DNA of 64,000 nt from Solirubrobacter sp963798325. GTDB lineage: Bacteria; Actinomycetota; Thermoleophilia; Solirubrobacterales; Solirubrobacteraceae. Positions 56,637-64,000 of this stretch are shown piece by piece (within the stretch, counting starts at the first letter, position 1; each line of letters opens with the position of its first letter). The stretch is from assembly GCA_963798325.1 (NCBI GenBank), contig CAWCSS010000006.1, positions 1-64,000 of the forward strand. The letters run 5' to 3'. Under the pieces are notes generated by a model. That model saw only the letters and a program-made list of their open reading frames with translations, made no database searches and had not been told where the DNA came from. The position numbers and the translations under genes are program-made.

Positions 56637-57942
56637 CCGAGCTCTCCAGCGCCGCGAAGTGCTCGGGTGAGAAGGCGGTGCCGACGTCGGCGCGCATCAC
56701 GTCGAGCGCGTCGCCGGGCGCCACGCCCGCGCGGTAGGGGCGGTCGGCGGTCAGCGCCTCGAACACGTCGGCGACGGCGAGGATGCGCGGCATCCAGCCG
56801 AGTTGCTCGCCGCTCAGCCCGCGGTGGTAGCCGCGGCCGTCGAGGCGCTCGTGGTGCGCGCCGGCGTCGACGGCGAAGGAGCGAAACGGCGGGATCCGGG
56901 CGAGGATGCGCTCGGTGAGCTCGGGATGGCGCCGGATCTCCGCCCACTCGGTGGCGTCGAGCCGGCCGCGCTTGTCGAGGATCAGGTTCGAGACGCCGAG
57001 CTTGCCGAGGTCGTGCAACAGCGCCGCGCGGCGCAGGTCGCGGGTCGCTTCGCGGTCGAGCCCGAGCGTCGCGGCGACGCCGACGGCGATGTCGGCCACG
57101 CCCTGGGAGTGCTCGCCGGTGAAGGGCGACTTGGCGTCGACGACCGCCGCGAACGCCTCGGCCACGCGGTCGAGCCCCGCCTCATCCGCCTCCAGCCTGC
57201 GATCGGCGGGCTCGAAGCCGACGACCACGTCCACGGCGTCCCCGTGCAGCGAGGCCCAGAACGCCCGGTCGGCCCGGGTGGTGAGCAGCGCGTCGACCAG
57301 CGTCGGATCGAACCAGGTGCCGGAGCGGTCGCGCGCGACGTCGAGCGCCGCGTCCACGCCCGCGGCCGCGACGTGCACCTCGACGACCTGCACCAGCGCC
57401 ATGATCCGCGCCGCCAGCGGGATCTGATGCCCGCGCAGGCCGTAGGGCGTTCCGCCGCCGTCCCAGTGCTCGTCGAGCGAGCGGATCGCCTGCGCGGTGC
57501 TCTCCGGCAGTTCGATCATGCGCGCGATCTCGGCCCCGCGCTCGCAGCGCACGGTGTAGAGGGCGTCGGTGGTCTCGGAGCCGCGGCGAGCGATCGAGGC
57601 CAGCCGCCACAGCCGCGCCGGCACCGATGCGTCCGGCCGCGTGCTCCGGTAGGCCGCCGGCGCCTTGACGCGCAGCGCCCGGAAGTCCGTCCCCTTGCGG
57701 GCACGCTTGAACGCGCGATCGTCGGAGCCGAACAGCTCGGTCAGGGCCGCGGCGTTGGCCGAGCAGCCCGCGTCCTTGAGCAGCAGCGCGTAGTAGAGGC
57801 TCGAGAGCTCCTGCTCGGGAACGCCCGCGACGGCCGCCACCCGCATCCCGATCGCACACGCCCGGGCCGAATGCCCGGTCGGCATCCCCTCGGTCACATC
57901 GAGCGCGTAGGACAGTCCCGAGATGATCTCCGAGAGCCTCAC
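56620..57942 (-). CDS. HD-GYP-type phosphodiesterase with two HD-like domains
   Basis: 440 aa. The C-terminal half (~270-435) is a canonical HD-GYP domain: GEHSQGVADIAVGVAATLGL, LLHDLGKLGVSNLILDK, RRHPELTERIL, GAHHERLDGRGYHRGLSGEQ, ILAVADVFEALTADRPYR; it should hydrolyse c-di-GMP or a related dinucleotide. The N-terminal half is a divergent HD domain (PTGHSARACAIGMRVAAVAG, LLLKDAGCSAN, DEHWDGGGTPYGLRGHQIPL). GTG 57942 overlaps the malQ stop, so it is translated with malQ. Confidence 0.9.
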   Translation of the reverse strand: MRLSEIISGLSYALDVTEGMPTGHSARACAIGMRVAAVAGVPEQELSSLYYALLLKDAGCSANAAALTELFGSDDRAFKRARKGTDFRALRVKAPAAYRSTRPDASVPARLWRLASIARRGSETTDALYTVRCERGAEIARMIELPESTAQAIRSLDEHWDGGGTPYGLRGHQIPLAARIMALVQVVEVHVAAAGVDAALDVARDRSGTWFDPTLVDALLTTRADRAFWASLHGDAVDVVVGFEPADRRLEADEAGLDRVAEAFAAVVDAKSPFTGEHSQGVADIAVGVAATLGLDREATRDLRRAALLHDLGKLGVSNLILDKRGRLDATEWAEIRRHPELTERILARIPPFRSFAVDAGAHHERLDGRGYHRGLSGEQLGWMPRILAVADVFEALTADRPYRAGVAPGDALDVMRADVGTAFSPEHFAALESSVTTRG

Positions 57943-59159
57943 GCGGACAGCCGGCCGGCCTCCTCCGTGGCTGCGCGCAGGCGGGCGGCGACGTCGGCGG
58001 GCGGCAACGAAGAGAGCTGCCACCCCCACCCACCGGCCGTGCCCGGCTGGTTCATGCGGCCCTCGCGACCGAGCCCCAGCGCGTCCTGCAGCTGGATCAT
58101 GGCGATCGCCGCCGGGGAGGAGAACGCGAGCCGGATCATCGCCCAGTGTGGATCGTCCTTGATGCCGCGGCTCTCCAGCGCCGTGGCCACGAGCCGGAAG
58201 GCCTCTGGTTCGAGCGCGTCGTACCACGAGCGGATCGTGTCGTTGTCGTGGGTCCCGGTGTAGACGACCTGGAGCTCCTCCTGGAGCTCCGTCACGTGCT
58301 GGGTGGTGCGCTCCGACGGCGTGAAGCCGAACTGGAGCACCGCCATGCCCGGCAGCCCCAGCGACAGCCGCAGCGCCTTCACCGGCGGCGTGATCACGCC
58401 CAGGTCCTCGGCGATCAGCGGCAACTCGCCGAGCGCGCGCAGGGCGTGCTCGAACGGTGCCCGGCCCGGCCCGCGCACCCACTTGCCCTCGGCCGCCGTC
58501 TCCGCCGAGGCGGGCACCGCCCAGTAGGCCGTGAACGCCCGGAAGTGGTCGATCCGGACGAGATCGAAGAGCTCGAAGATCCGCCGGAAGCGCTTGATCC
58601 ACCACGCATAGCCGGTCCGCTGCAGCGCCGGCCAGTCATAGAGCGGGTTCCCCCACAGTTGACCGTCGGCGGTGAACGCGTCCGGCGGGACGCCGGCGAC
58701 CGCGTCGTCGCGGAACAGGCCGGGGTGCGCGTGCACGTCGGCGGAGCCGTCGGCGACGTAGATCGGCGCGTCGCCGATCAGCCTGACGCCGCGCTCGCCG
58801 GCGTAGGCCCGCAGCGCCATCCACTCGCGGTCGAAGCGCACCTGATCATCGAGCGCGTCGACCCCCGCGAACGCGATCCAATCCTCGATCCAGTCCGCGG
58901 CGCGTTCACGGAAGGCAATGCGTTCGGAAGCCGTAACCGGTGCGGAAGGCTCCGCCAGCAGCCCCGGCCACGCCGCGAACGCCGATGCCGACTTGTAGGG
59001 CGATCCGTGCTTGTCGGGCGGGCCCAGCGGCAGCATCTGCCACCACGTTTGCCCTGCATCCGCCAGCCAATCGATCCAGGCGTAGGCGTCCGGACCCAAC
59101 CGTCCGGATGGCAGTGAAGTCGGGTGCAGCTGCACCCCGGATGTACGAGGGAGGTTCAT
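57939..59159 (-). CDS. malQ: 4-alpha-glucanotransferase (amylomaltase, GH77)
   Basis: 406 aa, shorter than the usual ~500. Start region NLPRTSGVQLHPTSLPSGRL, WWQMLPLGPPDKHGSPYKS, LIGDAPIYVADGSADVHAHP, GQLWGNPLYDW, nucleophile Asp in DLVRIDHFRAFTAYW, acid/base Glu in LIAEDLGVITP and YTGTHDNDTIRSWY. Transfers 4-alpha-glucan segments, disproportionating maltodextrins. The shortening lies before VRLIGDAP, in the helical insertion. ATG 59159 (MNLPRTSG) chosen at the conserved N-terminus. Divergent from glgE. Confidence 0.92.
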   Translation of the reverse strand: MNLPRTSGVQLHPTSLPSGRLGPDAYAWIDWLADAGQTWWQMLPLGPPDKHGSPYKSASAFAAWPGLLAEPSAPVTASERIAFRERAADWIEDWIAFAGVDALDDQVRFDREWMALRAYAGERGVRLIGDAPIYVADGSADVHAHPGLFRDDAVAGVPPDAFTADGQLWGNPLYDWPALQRTGYAWWIKRFRRIFELFDLVRIDHFRAFTAYWAVPASAETAAEGKWVRGPGRAPFEHALRALGELPLIAEDLGVITPPVKALRLSLGLPGMAVLQFGFTPSERTTQHVTELQEELQVVYTGTHDNDTIRSWYDALEPEAFRLVATALESRGIKDDPHWAMIRLAFSSPAAIAMIQLQDALGLGREGRMNQPGTAGGWGWQLSSLPPADVAARLRAATEEAGRLSA

Positions 59160-59191
59160 GTGATCGACTTGTCGGATACTCCCGGGACGAG

Positions 59192-61136
59192 ATGCCCGCA
59201 CCGAAGCGCAGTGAACGCCCGAGCCGGATCAGGATCGCAAAGCCGGCTCCGGTCCTCGACAACGGGCGGTACGCGGTCAAGCGCACCGTAGGCGACACCG
59301 TCGCCGTTTCCGCCGACATCTTCCGTGATGGCCACGAGAAGATGAAGGCCGTCGTCAAGTACAAGCAGCCGGGTGGGAGGCGATGGCTCGAGTCCGAGCT
59401 GCAAGCGCCGTCGACGCCCACCTGAGCGGGGTCCGCTGGGCGGGTGAGTTCACCGTCGAGACGGCCGGGACCTGGCAGTTCTCCTTCGAGGCCTGGACCG
59501 ACCGCTGGGCGACCTGGCACGACGAGCTCAGGCGCAAGGTCGACGCCGACCTCGACGAGGACCTCAGCGGCGAGATCAGCGAAGGCGTGATCTTCCTCCA
59601 GCGTGCGCTGGAGCGCGCGAGCGCCGACGACAAGGGCTCGATCGAGTACGCCATCGGCGTCCTGGGCAGCGACGCGCCGATGCACGAGAAGTTCGACGTC
59701 GCGCTCGGGGCGGAGCTCTTCCACGCCATGGAGGCCTCCCAGCAACGCGAAGGCCCGGCGTCGCTGGAGAAGCCGATCCCGGTCGAGGTCGACCGCGTCA
59801 AGGCGCGCTTCTCCGCCTGGTATGAGCTCTTCCCGCGCTCCTGGGGCGGCTTCAAGGGCGTCGAGGCGGTCGTGCCGGAGATCGCCGACCTCGGCTTCGA
59901 CGTGCTCTACCTGCTGCCGTTCCACCCGATCGGGGTCAACAAGCGCAAGGGCCGCAACAACACGCTCGTCGCCGGGCCGGACGATCCGGGCTCGCCGTAC
60001 GCGATCGGCGGCGAGGAGGGCGGGCACTTCGCCGTCCATCCCGAGCTCGGCACCGAGCAGGACGTCCGCGATCTCTGCGCGACCGCTCACAAGCACGGGA
60101 TGGACGTGGCGCTCGACATCGCGCTGAACGCCTCCGCCGACCACCCGTGGCTGACCGAGCATCCCGAGTGGTTCCAGCAGCGCCCGGACGGCACGCTCAA
60201 GTACGCCGAGAACCCGCCCAAGCGCTACCAGGACATCTACAACTTCAACTGGGACACCGACGCCTGGCAGTCGCTGTGGGAGGCCTGGCGCGACGTCTTC
60301 CTGCACTGGGTCGACTGCGGGATCAAGTGCTACCGGGTCGACAACCCGCACACGAAGCCGTTCGCCTTCTGGGAGTACATCGTCAAGGAGGTCCACAAGG
60401 TCGACCGCGACGTGGTCTTCCTGAGCGAGGCCTTCACGCGGCGGGCGGTCATGCGCGAGCTGGCCAAGCTCGGCTTCACGCAGTCCTACACGTACTTCAC
60501 GTGGAAGAACTCCAAGCACGAGATGATCGAGTACTTCAACGAGCTCGCCTGGGGCGAGGAGAAGGAGTACTTCCGGCCGAACTTCTTCCCGGTCACGCCG
60601 GACATCCTGCACGCCTACCTCCAGCACGGCGGCCCGCCGGCGTTCGTCACCCGGCTGATCCTCGCCGCCACGCTGAGCCCGAGCTACGGCATCTACTCCG
60701 GCTACGAGCACTTCGAGAACGTGCCCGGTCAAGGAGGGCTCGGAGGAGTACCTGAACTCCGAGAAGTACGAGATCCGCGACCGCAGGCTCGACGGCCCGC
60801 TGCTGCCGATGATGCAGCGCCTGAACGAGATCCGCCACGAGAACGTCGCGCTGCAGCACCTGAGCAACGTCGCCTGGCTGGAGACGAGCAACGACCAGCT
60901 CTTCGCCTACGCCAAGCAGCGAGCGCGGCAACACGATCATCGTCGTCACCAACCTCGACCCGCACAACGCGCAGGCCGGCGTGCTGACGATCCCGGCCGT
61001 GCTCGGGACGGCGCCCGTGTTCGCCGTCGAGGACCAGTTCACCGGCTGGCATTTCGACTGGCGGATCGGCCAGAACTACGTCGAGCTGGACCCGCACTAC
61101 GTCGGCAAGCAATTTCACCTGCTGAAGGTCCTGTAG
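59192..61136 (+). CDS. glgE: GlgE: alpha-1,4-glucan:maltose-1-phosphate maltosyltransferase (GH13_3), three frame breaks
   Basis: About 645 aa when joined. N-terminal domain (DNGRYAVKRTVGDTVAVSAD), helical insertion (ADLDEDLSGEISEGVIFLQR), GH13 barrel: FPRSWGGFKGVEAVVPEIAD, LPFHPIGVNKRKGRNN, DIALNASADHPWL, nucleophile Asp in IKCYRVDNPHTKPFAFWEYI, general acid Glu in VVFLSEAFTRR, then GIYSGYEHFENV, EYLNSEKYEIRDR and a C-terminal beta domain ending FHLLKVL. It extends alpha-glucan from maltose-1-phosphate. Frames break near 59405, 60722 and 60920. ATG 59192. Confidence 0.93.
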
Positions 61137-61138
61137 GC

Positions 61139-62822
61139 GTGACTCAAGGCTCCCGCAACGACCCGGGCCAATGGTTCGAGGCGCAGCCGCTGTGGTTCAA
61201 GACGGCGGTCTTCTACGAGATCCACACGCGCGCGTTCTTCGACGCCGACGGCGACGGCTCCGGGGACTTCCGGGGCCTGATCGAGAAGCTCGACTACCTG
61301 CAGTGGCTGGGCGTGGACTGCATCTGGCTGCTGCCGTTCTTCCAGTCGCCGCTGCGCGACGGCGGCTACGACATCTCGGACTTCTTCCAGATCCAGCCCG
61401 ACTACGGCACGGTCGACGACGTGCGCGACGTTCATCGAGGCCGCGCACCAGCGCGGCATCCGCGTGATCGCCGACCTGGTGATGAACCACACGTCGTCCG
61501 AGCACGCGTGGTTCCAGGAGGCGCGCCAGGGGCCGGAGCAGCCCGAAGCGCGACTGGTACGTCTGGTCGGATGACCCGACCGCGCTACTCCGACGCGCGG
61601 ATCATCTTCACCGACACCGAGGTCTCCAACTGGACGCTGGGACGACGAAGCCCAGGCCTACTACTGGCACCGCTTCTTCTCCCACCAGCCGGACCTCAAC
61701 TTCGACAACCCCGACGTCCAGGCGGCGATGCTCGAGGTCCTGCGCTTCTGGCTGGACCTGGGGATGGACGGCTTCCGCCTGGACGCGGTCCCGTACCTGT
61801 ACGAGCGCGACGGGACCAACGGCGAGAACCTGCCCGAGACGCACGCCTATCTCAAGCGGGTGCGCGAGGAGATCGACCGCCTCTATCCCGACCGCGTCCT
61901 GCTGGCCGAGGCCAACCAGTGGCCGGCCGACGTCGTCGAGTACTTCGGCGACGGCGACGAGTGCCACATGGCCTTCCACTTCCCGGTGATGCCGCGCATG
62001 TTCATGGCCGTGCGGCGCGAGGAGGCCAACCCGATCTACGAGATCCTCGCCCAGACGCCGGGCATCCCGGACAACTGCCAGTGGGGCCTGTTCCTGCGCA
62101 ACCACGACGAGCTGACGCTCGAGATGGTCACCGACGAGGAACGCGACTACATGTACTCGGAGTACGCGAAGGACCCGCGGATGAAGATCAACGTGGGCAT
62201 CCGCCGCCGGCTCGCGCCGCTGCTGGACGCCGGCCGCGACGAGATCGAGCTCCTGCACGCGATCCTCTTCAGCCTCCCCGGCTCGCCGGTCCTGTACTAC
62301 GGCGACGAGATCATGATGGGCGACAACGTCTACCTCGGCGACCGCGACGGGGTGCGCACGCCGATGCAGTGGAACGGCGACCGCAACGGCGGCTTCAGCC
62401 GCGCCGATTTCGCGCAGCTCTACGCGCCGCCGCTGATGGACCCGGTGTACGGCTTCCAGGCCGTCAACGTCGAGGCGCAGATGCGCACGCCGTACTCGCT
62501 GCTGCGCTGGCTGCGCAGCTTCATCCGGCTGCGCAAGGAGCATCCCGTGTTCGGCCTGGGAAGCTACGAGCCGCTGAAACCGTCCAACACCCGGATCTTC
62601 GCCCACATCCGCACCTACGAGGAGGACGTGATGCTGTGCGTCCACAACCTCGCCCGCTCCGCGCAGGCGGTGGAACTGGACCTGTCGGCCTACCAGGGCC
62701 ATCACCCGGTGGAGGTGTTCGGCCGCTCGCACTTCCCGCGGATCGGCGAGCTCCCGTACCTGCTGACGCTCGCCCCGCGCGGTTTCTACTGGTTCCAACT
62801 GGTGAAGGATGAACCGGAATGA
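61139..62822 (+). CDS. treS: TreS: trehalose synthase/maltose isomerase (GH13_16), about four frame breaks
   Basis: About 560 aa when joined. VFYEIHTRAFFDADGDGSGD, LLPFFQSPLRDGGYDISDFF, DLVMNHTSSEHAWFQEAR, nucleophile Asp in MDGFRLDAVPYLYERDGTN, Glu in LLAEANQWPADVVEYFG, LRNHDELTLEMVTDEERDYM and LYYGDEIMMGDNVYLGDRDG. Interconverts maltose and trehalose and feeds maltose to the kinase. Breaks near 61430, 61545, 61582 and 61640. GTG 61139 is 3 nt after glgE; the stop overlaps the kinase start. Confidence 0.93.
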
Positions 62823-64000
62823 CCGGCGATCTGGCCTTCCTCGACGAGCGCGTGCTCAACGACTGGGTCGTTGCCCAGCGCTGGTTCGCGTCCAAGACGC
62901 GCGAGGTCACGCACATCGAGATCGTCGATGCCGCCACGCTGCGCGGCGAGTCGCCGCAGCTGATCCTGTGCCTGATCGAGGCGCGCTTCCCGTCCGGGAC
63001 GCACGAGACCTACCAGGTGCCGCTCGGGATCTGCGCCCGTCCGACGAGTGGCTGGGCGAGGCCGGATCTACGAGGCCGACGGCTGGGTCGTCTACGACGC
63101 GCTGCAGCGACCCGGCGACCGGCCGTGAGCTGCTGCACGCGATGCGCGGCAACATGGAGTTCGGCGAGTTCTCCTTCCACTGGGCGGCCGACGTGGCGAA
63201 GGGCATGACCGTCGGACGTCCGGCCGGTCGGCGTCGAGCAGTCCAACACCTCGATCATCTTCGGCGACGAGCTGATCATGAAGGCGATCCGGCGCATCGA
63301 GCCGGGCGTGAACCCGGAGCTCGAGCTGCTGCGGTTCCTGAGCGCCCGCGGCTTCCCGCACATCGCCGAGCTGGCCGGGTGGTACGAGGTCGACGGGCGT
63401 CACGTCAGCGCGACGCTCGGCATCCTGCAGGAGTTCCTGGCGGGTGCGCGCGACGGCTGGGACCTCGCGCTGGACGAGCTCGTCACCGACCCCGACGGGC
63501 TGCTCGAGCGGCTGGAGGCGCTGGGCGCCGTCATCGGCGAGCTGCACACCGCGCTGGGCAGCGACAACACCGATCCGGACTTCGCGCCGGTCGAGCCGTC
63601 CAGCGAGGCGCTGTCGATCCTCTACGCCGACGTCGACGAGCAGATCGAGCAGGTGTTCCTCGATCTCCCCGAGAACGAGGCGACGGCGCCGATCCAGGGC
63701 CGCGGGCAGGACGTGCGCGAGAAGCTCGCCGCGCTCTCGCACGCGACGGTCGGCGGGCGCGTGATCCGCACCCACGGCGACCTGCACCTCGGCCAGACGA
63801 TGCTCTCCGCGCGCGGGTGGGTCGTGCTCGACTTCGAGGGCGAGCCGGCGCGGTCGCTGCCCGAGCGCCGCCAGAAGCGCTCGCCGCTGCGCGACGTGGC
63901 CGGGATGCTGCGCTCGTTCTCCTACGTGACGGCGGGCGCGCGGCTGCTGCGCGGCGCCGAAGCGCCGGACGGACTGGGAAGACCGCGCGCGTGAGCGTTT
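62819..64000 (+). CDS. mak: Maltokinase (Mak/Pep2), 3' end outside the window, about five frame breaks
   Basis: N-terminal cap LNDWVVAQRWFASKTREVTH, then in shifting frames LRPSDEWLGE, YEADGWVVYDAL, ELLHAMRGNMEFGEFSFHWA and VGVEQSNTSIIFGDELIMKA, then intact IRRIEPGVNPELELLRFL and catalytic loop VIRTHGDLHLGQTM followed by WVVLDFEGEPARSL (metal Asp). ATP-dependent phosphorylation of maltose to maltose-1-phosphate, the GlgE donor. Breaks near 63033, 63058, 63105, 63215 and 63975; after the last the frame reads DWEDRARERF and runs off the right edge. The apparent TGA at 63992 is therefore not the true end. Confidence 0.9.

Noticed and set aside
63992..63994. Stop codon of the maltokinase
   Set aside because: The shifted frame continues with the family-typical DWEDRARERF, so the TGA results from a frame error and the gene extends beyond the window.

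Overview
This window is very GC-rich, with dense and mostly overlapping genes, almost every stop followed within a few bases by the next start, and coding GC3 close to saturation. The gene set (RsbR/S/T stressosome module, GlgE-TreS-maltokinase pathway, F420/LLM oxidoreductase, ECF41 sigma factor, DUF3159, actinobacterial PknB-like kinase) and a recurrent promoter form in which a TANNNT -10 box sits 6-8 nt before the start codon point to an actinobacterium. My best guess is class Thermoleophilia, Solirubrobacter-like; that placement is inference. No tRNA, rRNA, CRISPR array, transposase or prophage gene was seen.

Layout. 1-7.6 kb: a caspase-like protease divergent from a translationally coupled stressosome operon (rsbR-rsbS-rsbT-rsbX-like, an RsbT-like/hybrid histidine kinase fusion, a receiver-PP2C phosphatase, an rsbV-like STAS gene). 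7.6-15 kb: LLM oxidoreductase, methyltransferase, a structured intergenic repeat, DUF5655, NlpC/P60 protein, a BpsA-like branched-polyamine synthase, GAF kinase, thioesterase, CYTH gene. 15-20.7 kb: SDR, secreted propeller protein, ApbE/ferric-reductase operon, HAD, GNAT, DUF2269. 20.7-32.6 kb: GGDEF-EAL protein, a large alpha-oxoamine synthase-GNAT fusion, VOC, cytochrome c operon, nuclease/phosphatase, a candidate structured RNA, carboxylate-amine ligase, tandem S51 peptidases, GH20. 32.6-45 kb: small basic protein, CBS-type family II pyrophosphatase, Ser/Thr kinase, FHA regulator, EAL-HDOD protein, a two-component pair, an ECF sigma/anti-sigma pair, AlgH, a secreted metalloprotease with a poly-lysine tail, and the second copy of the structured repeat. 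45-56.6 kb: aldo/keto reductase, two subtilases, SGNH hydrolase, methyltransferases, two orphan solute-binding proteins (one apparently circularly permuted), PP2C phosphatase, ECF41 sigma factor beside a broken oxidoreductase. 56.6-64 kb: HD-GYP protein coupled to malQ, divergent from glgE-treS-maltokinase (glycogen/trehalose/alpha-glucan metabolism).

The genome fragment is heavy in signalling: Ser/Thr partner switching, His-Asp relays, c-di-GMP turnover domains, FHA/kinase/PP2C and two ECF factors. The most original signals are the ~300-nt structured intergenic element present twice with compensatory stem changes, the RsbT-histidine kinase fusion in the stressosome operon beside a caspase, a four-hairpin candidate RNA ending in a terminator, and an intact ECF41 promoter in front of a wrecked partner gene.

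Quality caution: about 20-25 single-base reading-frame breaks occur, none in the first 10 kb and about a dozen in the last 5 kb. Most look like sequencing indels in an uncorrected long-read or low-coverage assembly. I annotate such genes as one locus and mark the breaks.
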